Assembly (NCBI RefSeq): GCF_001043975.1
Contig: NZ_LABY01000036.1
Span: forward strand, 1-33,049
DNA from: Methylobacterium variabile
GTDB taxonomy: Bacteria > Pseudomonadota > Alphaproteobacteria > Rhizobiales > Beijerinckiaceae
DNA: 33,049 nt
Direction of reading: 5' to 3'
In this document: positions 15,068 through 23,037 of the stretch, in pieces
Numbering within the stretch: position 1 is the first letter of the stretch
How the letters are laid out: the number at the start of each line of letters is the position of its first letter
Notes under the pieces: generated by a model
Told to the model about the DNA's origin: nothing
Databases searched by the model: none
Seen by the model: the letters and a program-made list of their open reading frames with translations, nothing else
Made by a program: the position numbers and the translations under genes

Positions 15068-15163
15068 ATGCTGCGCAAGATCTTCACCCTGCTCGTCCTG
15101 CCGAGACTGATCGCCTATCTGAGCCGCCGCGGCTCCCGCGGCCGGCACGGCCGGACCTCCTGA
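15068..15163 (+). CDS. 31-residue basic hydrophobic peptide
   Basis: The ATG at 15068 is preceded by an excellent ribosome binding site (GAGGGAGA) and lies only 18 bases after the stop of the anchored CsbD gene, so translation is very likely. The peptide has a hydrophobic first half (IFTLLVLPRLIAYL) and an arginine/glycine-rich second half (SRRGSRGRHGR). This is the layout of a membrane-inserted or membrane-surface peptide. It is the last gene of the cluster. No family is recognised; it could be a small membrane stress peptide acting with the CsbD/PhnA-like proteins. Confidence 0.6.
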   Translation: MLRKIFTLLVLPRLIAYLSRRGSRGRHGRTS

Positions 15164-15576
15164 TCCTTCTGCCGGGGGGCATGGCGCCTGCCGGGGTTCC
15201 GCTTCGTCCGCGCCGGAGGATCGCCGCAACCTGCGTCGGTCACGCAAGGTCGAAGGGCGCCGCCACTGCCCGCAGCCTCGTCGGTCGTCGTCCGCGTGAC
15301 GACCGACTGGCGAGGCCCGCGCGTTCCTGCCGGGAATGGGACGCGTCGCATCCGTGCCGACCCGATCCATCCCCTGTTCTCCGGGAAGCCGAGCAGATCC
15401 CAACGCCGAGGCCGTCGCGCCGCCCCGACGACTCAATCCAGTCCGGCAAGTTCTAGCTTGTTCGAACTAGCTCCGAAGATTTTCCTTCGGGAGCGGAACC
15501 GCGCGCATTTTCATCGCCGCCCCGCGCGGACCTCTGTACTGTCCCGATGCCGGTTGCGGCAGGGGAAGACTGAACC
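15164..15576. other. Intergenic region with two adjacent symmetric elements
   Basis: No gene is seen. AGCTTGTTCGAACTAGCT (15455-15472) is an 18-base palindrome with one mismatched pair. Directly after it CCGAAG-ATTTTC-CTTCGG (15473-15490) forms a perfect 6-bp hairpin. Both lie about 90-120 bases ahead of the exported SnoaL-like gene, in a locally less GC-rich stretch, and are candidates for an operator and a leader stem. Confidence 0.5.
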
Positions 15577-16083
15577 ATGAACAAGACGATGCTCGCGGCC
15601 CTGGCCGTCGGATCGGTGCTGCTCGGCAGCGCTCCGGCGCGGGCCGAGGCGATGCAGTGCGCCGAGGTGAGCCAGCACCAGGTCGAGGGGCTGTTCGACC
15701 GCTGGAATACGTCGCTGGCGACGCTCGACCCGGCGAAGGTCGCGGCGAACTACGCCCCCGACGCGGTGCTGCTGCCGACCGTGTCCAACACGCCGCGCAC
15801 CGATCGGGCGATGATCCAGGACTACTTCGTCCACTTCCTGCAGAAGCACCCGCAGGGCGTCATCAACACGCACACCATCCAGGTCGGCTGCAACCTGGCG
15901 ACGGATGTCGGCACCTACACCTTCCTGGTGGACGGGAGGATCCCGGGCGAGCAGGTCGTGGTGCCGGCGCGCTACAGCTTCGTCTACGTGCTGCGGGACG
16001 GCGAGTGGCTGATCGCGCACCACCATTCCTCGGCGATGCCCGAGCCGGTCGTCGCGGTCACGGCCGCCGCCAAGGATCACTGA
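15577..16083 (+). CDS. Exported SnoaL/DUF4440-type protein, 168 residues
   Basis: A Sec signal peptide (MNKTMLAALAVGSVLLGSAP, cleaved near ARAEA) precedes a cystatin-like alpha+beta cone of the NTF2/SnoaL superfamily. Features include LFDRWNTSLATLDPAKVAAN, YAPDAVLLPT, a helix with DYFVHFLQKHP and the final strand FVYVLRDGEWLIAHHHSS. This is the subfamily labelled SgcJ/EcaC oxidoreductase or CaMKII-association-domain-like. Two cysteines (in AMQCAE and VGCNLA) could form a periplasmic disulphide. The ligand or reaction is unknown. GGGGAAG precedes the ATG. It is single-gene by spacing. Confidence 0.85.
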   Translation: MNKTMLAALAVGSVLLGSAPARAEAMQCAEVSQHQVEGLFDRWNTSLATLDPAKVAANYAPDAVLLPTVSNTPRTDRAMIQDYFVHFLQKHPQGVINTHTIQVGCNLATDVGTYTFLVDGRIPGEQVVVPARYSFVYVLRDGEWLIAHHHSSAMPEPVVAVTAAAKDH

Positions 16084-16125
16084 GCCGCATCAGGTCCGGG
16101 GCCGCTCCGTGCGGCCCCTTCCGGC

Positions 16126-16296
16126 TCAGTTGGCGTCGCAGGGCTCCGCCTCCATCAGGTGAGACCGGAGAGTGAGTTCGCGGGTGTCGATGCCGATGCC
16201 GGGGCGGGCCTCGCTGGTCGGCGGGTGGCTCAGCATCGTGCCGCAGAAGAGGCCGGTGGCGAGGGCGAGGGCGCAGAGAGCGGTCAGAGCACGCAT
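16126..16296 (-). CDS. Small exported hypothetical protein, 56 residues
   Basis: The ATG at 16296 has a perfect AGGAGG seven bases upstream, deciding the start against the ATG at 16389. The first 20 residues (RALTALCALALATGLFCGTM) make a signal peptide or lipoprotein-like leader. The mature part is about 30 residues, with conserved-looking PGIGIDTRELTLRSHLMEAE and a terminal cysteine. It is convergent with the SnoaL-like gene. No family is recognised. Confidence 0.65.
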   Translation of the reverse strand: MRALTALCALALATGLFCGTMLSHPPTSEARPGIGIDTRELTLRSHLMEAEPCDAN

Positions 16297-16761
16297 GTGG
16301 GCCTCCTGACGGCCCGCCGATCCGCAAGGCCGGGTTGGACAAGGCATCGCCCCGAGCGGGCAACCCCACGCGCGATCCCGCGACGTCACGACTCGTCCGA
16401 CGCCGTCGTTTCATCCGCGCACGATCGTTCGCAGGTCTCGGGCGGGCGTCGAGCAGCAATCACCGGCCCGATGAAGCAGAGGGCCGATTTGCGTACGTTT
16501 TCACGCCCACTTTATTCCAGGCAAGACCATAGGGAACGAAGAGCGCCGTCGTCATCCCTCATTCGGATGAGACGGCGGCCTAGGTCATGCGTGCAGGGTT
16601 TCTCGATCGCTTGCTTCGAGCGACCGGTGCGAGGCCGCCGCATGGCGGAGGATCGGCGTTGCTGAAGCGGGTGGAGCGAAGCTCCACCACGCCGTCCTCC
16701 GGCCCTTGCTCCACGATCTTCCCGCTCGACCGGCGTCGGAACGGCTCGAGCGGACGTCGTC
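16297..16761. other. Gap between the small exported protein and the RND operon
   Basis: No gene is supported. A hairpin with 8-bp stem and GAA loop (GGTGGAGC at 16670-16677, GCTCCACC at 16681-16688) lies 74 bases after the RND stop and may end that transcript, although there is no T-run. The stretch 16485-16535 is relatively AT-rich and may carry a promoter for the minus-strand gene at 16296. Confidence 0.5.
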
Positions 16762-19700
16762 TCACTCCGCCGGCAAGCGTCGGGCGGGATCCGGCTCGGG
16801 CCGGCTCGCGGGGAGGCGGCCGCGGCGGAGCGACAGCACCAGCCGGGTCGCGCCGGTGCCGAGGCGGTCCATGTAGAGGTAGAGCACCGGGGTGATGAAC
16901 AGGGTGAGCAGCTGCGACACCAGCAATCCGCCCACCACGGCCACGCCGAGGGGCTGGCGCAGCTCGGCGCTGGCGCCGTGCCCGATGGCGATCGGCAGCG
17001 TGCCCATCACGGCGGCGGCAGTGGTCATCATGATCGGGCGGAAGCGCAGGGCGCAGGCCTCGCGGATCGCCGCCGCCGGGGTCCAGCCCTGCTCGCGCTG
17101 CAGCACCAGGGCGACGTCGATCATCATGATGGCGTTCTTCTTCACGATGCCGATCAGCATCAGCACGCCGATGATCGCGATCACCGAGAGGTCCATCCCG
17201 TAGAGCTGGAGCGCGCCGAGCGCCCCGATCGCCGCCGCCGGCAGGCCGGTGAGGATGGTGAGGGGGTGGATGAAGCTCTCGTACAGGATGCCGAGCACGA
17301 GGTAGATGGTGATGACGGCGGCGGCGAGCAGCAGGCCCTGGTTGGCGAGCGCGTCCTGGAACACCTGGGCGGTGCCGGCGAAGGTCGTGGTGATGGTGCC
17401 CGGTACCCCGAGCCCGGCCTTGATCTCGGCGATGCGGTTCACCGCCTGGCCGAGCGCCACGCCGGGGGCGAGGTCGAACGAGATCGTCACCGCCGGCAGG
17501 AGGCCGAGCTGGTTGATCGAGAGCGGGCCGGGCACCCGGGTGATGCTGGCGACGGCCGAGAGCGGCACCAGCCGGCCGCCGGACGCGCGCAGGCGGATCT
17601 CGTCGAGGCGGTCGGCGGTCCAGTTCAGGCGCGGGTCGAACTCGGTGATGACCTGGTAGCTGTCGGCGGTGCCGTAGATGGTCGAGATCTGGCGGGTGCC
17701 GAAGCCGGTGTAGAGGGTCTGGCGGATCTGGTCGGAGGTGATGCCGAGCGCCTGGGCCTTGTCGGTATCGACGGTGATCTTCGCCTGCAGCGCGGCGTTC
17801 TGAAGGTCGCTGGTGACCCCCGCGAAGGTGCCGCGCTCGCGCGCCAGGGCCTCGGTCAGCCGCTCGGACCAGCGCTCGAGCTCGGGCCGGTTCAGGCCCT
17901 GCACGACGTACTGGTACTGGCTCTTCGACTGGCGCCCGCCGAGGCGCAGGTTCTGGACCGGCGTGATGAACGAGGTCAGGCCCGGCACCGCGGCGAGGTC
18001 GCGCCGCAGCTCCGCGATGGTGCGGCTGAGCGGCGGGCGCTGGTCGCGGTCCTTCAGCTCGACGAAGAACGAGCCCTGGTTGAGGGTGCCGGAGAAGCCG
18101 TTCGAGCCCGCCCGGCTCACCACGTGGGCCACCGCCGGGTGGCGGGCGAGGATGACCTCGGCCTCGTGCTGGAGGGCGCTCATCGCGTCGAACGACACGT
18201 CCTGCCCGGCCTCCGTGGCGATCTGGAGCTGGCCGATATCCTCGGAGGGGAAGAACCCCTTCGGGATGACGACGAACATCCAGGCGGTGAGCGCCACCGA
18301 GGCGAAGAACACCATCAGCACCGCGAAGGGCCAGCGCAGGCAGAGGTCGACGCCGCGCTCGTACCCCGCCTGCATGCGCGCGAAGCCGCGCTCGAACAGG
18401 TTCTTCTTCTGCCCGTGCCCGGCGGCGTCCGCCGGCAGGCGGGCGGCGAGCATCGGGGTCAGCGTCAGCGAGATCACCGCCGAGGCGACGATGGCGATCG
18501 TCACCACGATCGCGAACTCGTTGAAGATGCGCCCGACGACGCCCCCCATCAGCAGCACGGGGATGAACACCGCGATGAGCGAGATGGTGATCGACAGGAT
18601 GGTGAAGCCGATCTCGCCGGCACCCTTCAGCGCCGCCTCGAACGGCTTCATCCCCTCCTCGACGTGCCGGACGATGTTCTCCAGCATCACGATCGCGTCG
18701 TCGACGACGAGGCCGACCGCGAGCGTGAGGCCCAGGAGCGAGATGTTGTCGATCGAGTAGCCGAGCAGGTACATCGCCCCGAAGGTGGCGATGATCGAGA
18801 TCGGCACCGCGACCGACGGGATCAGCGTCGCGGCGAGCCGGCCGAGGAAGAGGTAGATCACCGCGACGACGAGGCCGATGGTGAGCACGAGCGTGAACTG
18901 CACGTCGTGCACCGCCTCGCGGATCGAGACCGAGCGGTCGTTGACGACGTCGATGGTGCCGCTCGATCCCAGCTGCTCCTGGAACTTGGGCAGCATGGCG
19001 CGGACGCGGTCGACCACGTCGACGGTGTTGGCGTCGGGCTGGCGCTGGACCGCCAGCACCAGGGCGCGGGTGCCGTCCTTCCACGAGGCGATGCGGTTGT
19101 TCTCGACCGAGTCGATGACGCGGGCGACCTCGCCGAGGCGCACCGGCCGGCCGTTGCGCACCGCCACGATCACGTCGCGGAACGCGTCGGCGTTCATCAG
19201 CTGGGTATTGGTCTGGATGGTGAGGTTCTGGCCCCTGCCCTCGACCACGCCGACCGGGGTCGAGGTGTTGGCGTTCTGGATGCCGGCCTGGACCTCGTCG
19301 ACGCCGATGCCGCGGGCGGCGAGCACGTTGGGGTCGAGCTGCACCCGGACCGCGAACTTCTGGCTGCCGTAGATCAGCACCTGGCCGACGCCCGTGATGG
19401 TCGAGAGCGACGGCGAGATCACCGTCTGGGCGAAGGCGTCGAGCGACGGCAGCGGCGTCGTCTCGCTCGACAGGGCGAGCAGGATCACCGGCGCGTCGGC
19501 CGGGTTGAGCTTGCGGAAGCTCGGCGGGATGGTGAGCTCGACCGGCAGGCGGCGCAGGGTGCGGGTGATCGCCGCCTGCACGTCGGCGGCGGCCTGGTCG
19601 ATGTTGCGCGACAGCTCGAACTCGACGGTGATCGAGGTGAAGCCCTGGTAGTTGGTCGCCGAGATCGTGGCGATCGCAGGGATCGTCGAGAACTCCTTGA

Positions 19701-19902
19701 TCAGCGGCGTCGCCACCGAGGCGGCCATCGATTCGGGCGAGGCGCCGGGAAGCTGCGCCGTGACCGAGATGGTCGGGAAGTCCACGGTCGGCAACGCCGC
19801 CACCGGCAGGAAGCGGTAGGCGAACAGCCCCGAGAGCGTCAGCGCGATCGAGAGCAGGATCGTGGCGACGGGCCGGCGGATGAACGGGGCCGAGATGTTC
19901 AT
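16762..19902 (-). CDS. RND efflux transporter, inner-membrane pump subunit (HAE1, MdtB/MdtC-like)
   Basis: This is a 1046-residue protein, the normal length for AcrB-type pumps. It starts MNISAPFIRRPVATILLSIA, with the first helix and then the porter-domain repeats. The proton-relay aspartates are present at 401 and 402 (GLVVDDAIVMLEN), with the relay lysine in GIVKKNAIMMID of the tenth helix. MdtB/MdtC-like features (NISLLGLTLAVG, VFQDALANQG) suggest export of bile-salt-, antibiotic- or detergent-like compounds by proton antiport. It lies nine bases after the membrane fusion protein gene, in one operon with tetR. No outer-membrane factor gene follows, so the pump must borrow a TolC-like channel encoded elsewhere. 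Confidence 0.96.
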   Translation of the reverse strand: MNISAPFIRRPVATILLSIALTLSGLFAYRFLPVAALPTVDFPTISVTAQLPGASPESMAASVATPLIKEFSTIPAIATISATNYQGFTSITVEFELSRNIDQAAADVQAAITRTLRRLPVELTIPPSFRKLNPADAPVILLALSSETTPLPSLDAFAQTVISPSLSTITGVGQVLIYGSQKFAVRVQLDPNVLAARGIGVDEVQAGIQNANTSTPVGVVEGRGQNLTIQTNTQLMNADAFRDVIVAVRNGRPVRLGEVARVIDSVENNRIASWKDGTRALVLAVQRQPDANTVDVVDRVRAMLPKFQEQLGSSGTIDVVNDRSVSIREAVHDVQFTLVLTIGLVVAVIYLFLGRLAATLIPSVAVPISIIATFGAMYLLGYSIDNISLLGLTLAVGLVVDDAIVMLENIVRHVEEGMKPFEAALKGAGEIGFTILSITISLIAVFIPVLLMGGVVGRIFNEFAIVVTIAIVASAVISLTLTPMLAARLPADAAGHGQKKNLFERGFARMQAGYERGVDLCLRWPFAVLMVFFASVALTAWMFVVIPKGFFPSEDIGQLQIATEAGQDVSFDAMSALQHEAEVILARHPAVAHVVSRAGSNGFSGTLNQGSFFVELKDRDQRPPLSRTIAELRRDLAAVPGLTSFITPVQNLRLGGRQSKSQYQYVVQGLNRPELERWSERLTEALARERGTFAGVTSDLQNAALQAKITVDTDKAQALGITSDQIRQTLYTGFGTRQISTIYGTADSYQVITEFDPRLNWTADRLDEIRLRASGGRLVPLSAVASITRVPGPLSINQLGLLPAVTISFDLAPGVALGQAVNRIAEIKAGLGVPGTITTTFAGTAQVFQDALANQGLLLAAAVITIYLVLGILYESFIHPLTILTGLPAAAIGALGALQLYGMDLSVIAIIGVLMLIGIVKKNAIMMIDVALVLQREQGWTPAAAIREACALRFRPIMMTTAAAVMGTLPIAIGHGASAELRQPLGVAVVGGLLVSQLLTLFITPVLYLYMDRLGTGATRLVLSLRRGRLPASRPEPDPARRLPAE

Positions 19903-19911
19903 GGGTGACGC

Positions 19912-21189
19912 CTACTCGATGCGCGTGGGGGCGCCGGGCGCGGCGGCTTGATCAGCGGAGACTTGCGCCTCGGTGGCGTCCTGCGGGCGCTCGCTGACGG
20001 GCAGGCCCGGCCGGACCCGGAACTGGCCCTCGATCACCACGCGCTCGCCGGTCTTCAGCCCCTGCGCCAGGGCGGCGCGGCCGTCGCGGGAAGCCAGCAC
20101 CTCGACGCCGCGGCGCTCGACCGTGCGGTCGGGCCGAACGACCCAGACGAAGCTGCCCTCCTGCCCCGGCTGCACCGCCGCCTGGGGCACGGTCACGGTG
20201 CTGGGCCGCGAGCCGAGATCGACCTCGACCCGGACGTACTGGCCGGGCCACAGCCGGTCGTCCTCGTTCGGAAACAGGGCCCAGGCGGTGACGGTGCCGG
20301 AGGCCTGGTCGACGCTCGAATCGACGAAGGACAGCCGGCCCGTCGCCAGCACCGCCTCGCCGCCGCTCGGATAGACCCGCACCGGCGCGGTGCCGGGCCG
20401 GGCCAGCGCCGCTCGCAACCCGTCGAGCTCGCGCTCGGGCAGCGAGAATGTGGCGCGCAGCGGCCGCATCTGCGTGATGGTGACGAGGCCGGTGCCGGCG
20501 GATTCGTTGCCCTTCACGAGGTTGCCGGTGGTGACCCGCACGGTGCCGAGGCGGCCGGAGATCGGCGCCCGCACGGTGGTGTAGTCGAGCCGGACCTTGT
20601 CGGCCTCGATCGCGGCCTGGGACGCCGCGACGTTGGCGGCGGCGACCTTGGCCTCGGCGGTCGCGACGTCGAACTGCGCCTGCGAGGCGGAGGAGCGGGA
20701 CAGGAGCTCGCCGACGCGGCGGACGTCGTTCTGGGTGCGGACCTGGGTCGCCTGGTCGCGGGCCAGAGCCGCCTCGTCGCGGGCGAGCTGGGCCCGGATC
20801 TCGCGGTCGTCGAGGCGGTAGAGCACGTCGCCGGCCTTCACGACCTGGCCGTCGCGGGCGAGCTGCTCGACGATGACGCCGTCGATCCGCGGTCGCACCA
20901 CCACGCTCGCCATCGGCTCGACCCAGCCCACGGCGGAGCGGGTGAGCGCGAGGTCGGTGACGCCCGCCGCCACGGTCGTGACGACGGGGCGGGAGGCGGC
21001 GGGGTTCTGCGGCGGCACCGGCGGCGCAACCGGCGGCACGAACGCGGCGGGCAGGTGCTGGGCGAGGCCAGGGGGCAGCGCCTCCCGGGCTGCGCTCCAG
21101 GCGGCGCGGGTGTCGCCGCCGTGGCGCTGCACGAGCCATCCCGCGCCGGCCGCGGCTGCGGCCAGGAGGACGAGGAGGAGGCGGATCAT
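19912..21189 (-). CDS. RND efflux periplasmic adaptor (membrane fusion protein, MdtA-like)
   Basis: This is a 425-residue adaptor. An N-terminal membrane anchor (LLLVLLAAAAAGAGWLV) is followed by a proline-rich spacer, then a biotinyl-lipoyl half (PRIDGVIVEQLARDGQVVKA), an alpha hairpin (ALARDQATQVRTQNDVRRVG), the second lipoyl half (DYTTVRAPISGRLGTVRVTT), and beta-barrel and membrane-proximal domains (VVIEGQFRVRPGLPV). It bridges the inner-membrane pump and the outer-membrane channel. There is no lipobox, so it is held by its N-terminal helix. Its ATG overlaps the tetR stop (ATGA), giving coupled translation. Confidence 0.95.
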   Translation of the reverse strand: MIRLLLVLLAAAAAGAGWLVQRHGGDTRAAWSAAREALPPGLAQHLPAAFVPPVAPPVPPQNPAASRPVVTTVAAGVTDLALTRSAVGWVEPMASVVVRPRIDGVIVEQLARDGQVVKAGDVLYRLDDREIRAQLARDEAALARDQATQVRTQNDVRRVGELLSRSSASQAQFDVATAEAKVAAANVAASQAAIEADKVRLDYTTVRAPISGRLGTVRVTTGNLVKGNESAGTGLVTITQMRPLRATFSLPERELDGLRAALARPGTAPVRVYPSGGEAVLATGRLSFVDSSVDQASGTVTAWALFPNEDDRLWPGQYVRVEVDLGSRPSTVTVPQAAVQPGQEGSFVWVVRPDRTVERRGVEVLASRDGRAALAQGLKTGERVVIEGQFRVRPGLPVSERPQDATEAQVSADQAAAPGAPTRIE

Positions 21190-21833
21190 CGCGGGGCTCC
21201 TGTGCGCCGTGACGGCGCGGCGGCGGCGCTGAGGCCGTTGAGGAAGAAGTCGGCGACGGCGGCCGAGGCGGGTGCGCGCCGGCCGGTGCCGTGCACCGCC
21301 ATGCGGATGCCACCGAGGATCATCAGCACGGCGAGGTCGACGTCCGGCACAGCGAGGTCGCCGGAGGCGACGCCCTCGCGCAGGAGGTCGGCCAGGGCGC
21401 CGCGCAGGCCGTCGAAGCCCTCGCGCAGCACGCGCCGGCTGCGCTCGCCGAACTCGGCACCCCGGCCCTCGATCGCGGTCAGCGCCGGCGAGAGGGCGCC
21501 GATCCGCTCCAGCGCCAGCCCGACCGCGATCCGCAGGCGCGCGGCCGCGTCGCGCTCGCGGATCGCCCCGACCGCGTCGCGCAGGTCGGCGAGCGTCCAG
21601 GCGAGGCCGGCGATGAACAGGGCTTCCTTGGTCGGGAAGTAGCGGTAGAGCGTCGGCTTGGCGACGCCGGCCGCCGCCGCGACCGCGTCCATATGGACGG
21701 CGGCGTAGGGCATGGCCGAGAACAGCCCCATCCCGGCTTCGAGGATGCGGCGGCGGCGCTCTGGATCATGCGAGCGGTCGACCTGCGGGCGGGCGACCCG
21801 CGGGCGATCGACGTGGCGTGCGGCGTCGCTCAT
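21186..21833 (-). CDS. TetR-family repressor of the RND efflux operon
   Basis: This is a 215-residue TetR protein. The N-terminal helix-turn-helix spans about residues 27-72 (RRILEAGMGLFSAMPYAAVH, then AGVAKPTLYRYFPTKEALF) and is preceded by a basic arm. The variable helical C-terminal domain should bind a pump substrate. It is the first gene of the operon, with its stop overlapping the adaptor start. A 20-base inverted repeat lies 10 bases before its ATG, so autoregulation of the whole operon is likely. Confidence 0.94.
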   Translation of the reverse strand: MSDAARHVDRPRVARPQVDRSHDPERRRRILEAGMGLFSAMPYAAVHMDAVAAAAGVAKPTLYRYFPTKEALFIAGLAWTLADLRDAVGAIRERDAAARLRIAVGLALERIGALSPALTAIEGRGAEFGERSRRVLREGFDGLRGALADLLREGVASGDLAVPDVDLAVLMILGGIRMAVHGTGRRAPASAAVADFFLNGLSAAAAPSRRTGAPR

Positions 21834-21842
21834 GAAGGCCTG

Positions 21843-21862
21843 ACTGAACTGACGGGTTCAGT
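21843..21862 (-). promoter_or_regulatory. Inverted-repeat operator for the TetR repressor
   Basis: ACTGAAC (21843-21849) and GTTCAGT (21856-21862) are perfect 7-base inverted arms around a 6-base centre, immediately upstream of tetR. A second, overlapping palindrome (AACTGA/TCAGTT) lies within it. Size and place fit a TetR/AcrR-type dimer site. Confidence 0.75.
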
Positions 21863-21944
21863 TAGCGGCGTGACGCGCCGGCCTGGCAAGCACCGGTTCC
21901 TGCGACACGAAAGCGCAAGATGACCAGGGCGCGAATAATGGATG

Positions 21945-22076
21945 TCAGTACACCCAGTAGGTGTCGCCGCGCCGGAGCACCGAGAGCTTGCCCTTGGTGC
22001 TCTGCGCATTGTCGATCGCGCAGTCCAGCGCGCGATCTCGCGCGCCGATATCGGGAGGCCGCGCCGCAGATCTCAC
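21945..22076 (-). CDS. Possible small protein of 43 residues, or C-terminal gene remnant
   Basis: A minus-strand frame opens with GTG at 22076 and ends with TGA at 21945. Its second half has strongly GC-biased codons and protein-like sequence (ALDCAIDNAQSTKGKLSVLR, ending GDTYWVY). This resembles the C-terminal helix plus beta-hairpin of small conserved proteins. The first 10 residues are less convincing and the ribosome binding site is poor, so it may be the surviving 3' end of a longer gene whose start has been lost. No family is named. Confidence 0.4.
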   Translation of the reverse strand: MRSAARPPDIGARDRALDCAIDNAQSTKGKLSVLRRGDTYWVY

Positions 22077-22238
22077 CCTGGACTTATCGACGGCGCGAGA
22101 CGAGCGCGCCGGGTTCCGCTCTGCCCGGCGCCGCCCGCACGCCCAGGTCCCGGCCTCCCGCCCGCGGCGGGGACCAGGACGGCTGCGAGGATCGTGTACG
22201 GCCCCGTCCGGCTCGGCTCTCCGAGGCCGGACGCCGCG

Positions 22239-22790
22239 TCACACCAGGTGGAACGCGTGCGGCGCGAACAGTCCGACCGCCAGCATGGCGACGCCCGCCA
22301 CGCCCAGCGCACCGCCCGCGAACGCGAGGGCGGCGATGCCGGTGATGACCTGGGCGGAGGCGAGCACGATGCCGATCTGGAAGGCGGCGGAGCCGAGCTC
22401 GTAATGATGGTAGCGGGCGAGGGAGAGGTCGCGCTTGGCCTCCGCGGCCTTGGCCTTGGCGGCGAGTTCCTTGCGGCCGTCGCCGGAGGCCGGGTCGGAT
22501 TCCCAGCGCGCCATGGTCTTGGCCCATTCCTCGACCTGCTTCTTCACCGCCTCGGGCGGCGCGCCGGGCTCGAGGGCGACCTCCTCGCTGGCGGTCTTCA
22601 GCACGGTGGCGCGGATCGTGCGGGCCTGGAAGTAGGCCCATTGGTTCGCCGCCTCGACGTTGGCGCCGAGCGCGTCGGTCTGCGCGCTCTTCCCCAGGGT
22701 CTCGCCGAGGGCGAGGAACAGCGCCAGGATCGAGATCAGCAGCGCGACCTTCTTGTTGGAGGCGTCAACGGCCCCGTGACCACCCGACAT
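22239..22790 (-). CDS. DUF4337-type membrane protein, 183 residues
   Basis: The layout is that of DUF4337. A first membrane helix (KVALLISILALFLALGETLG) is followed by a conserved NQWAYFQARTIRATVLKTAS segment and a charged helical region (VEEWAKTMARWESDPASGDG, KAKAAEAKRDLSLARYHHYE). Two further helices end the protein (FQIGIVLASAQVITGIAALA and the Gly/Ala-rich C-terminus with HAFHLV). The function is unknown. The ATG at 22790 has GGGAGAG upstream; the longer in-frame ORF to 23123 is not supported. It is transcribed divergently from the exported protein at 23038. Confidence 0.85.
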   Translation of the reverse strand: MSGGHGAVDASNKKVALLISILALFLALGETLGKSAQTDALGANVEAANQWAYFQARTIRATVLKTASEEVALEPGAPPEAVKKQVEEWAKTMARWESDPASGDGRKELAAKAKAAEAKRDLSLARYHHYELGSAAFQIGIVLASAQVITGIAALAFAGGALGVAGVAMLAVGLFAPHAFHLV

Positions 22791-23037
22791 CGTCGTCTCT
22801 CCCGAGCAAATCATGACGTGCGCGTTCCGCGCGCCTGTCTCGCGGAACCTTGCGACAGGACGAAGAACAGCCGGACCCGGCTCGCGCGAAGAGCCGAATC
22901 GGCACGGCGGCGCCTTCATAGCCGGGCCGCGGCGGCCTGCCAGCCCCCGCCCGCATCGGCGCGCGGCTTGCGGCCGGGCGCGCGACCGGGCAGGCCTGCG
23001 CGCCGGCCCCGCCCGGACCGGCCGGAGAGACGCCCTG

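Noticed and set aside
16978..19908. 976-codon plus-strand frame opposite the RND pump gene
   Set aside because: It is the antisense shadow of the pump: its composition is dominated by Asp, Gly, Arg and His and it has no motifs.
16762..21862. Expected outer-membrane factor of the efflux operon
   Set aside because: No such gene precedes tetR or follows the pump; the adjoining regions contain only unrelated genes.
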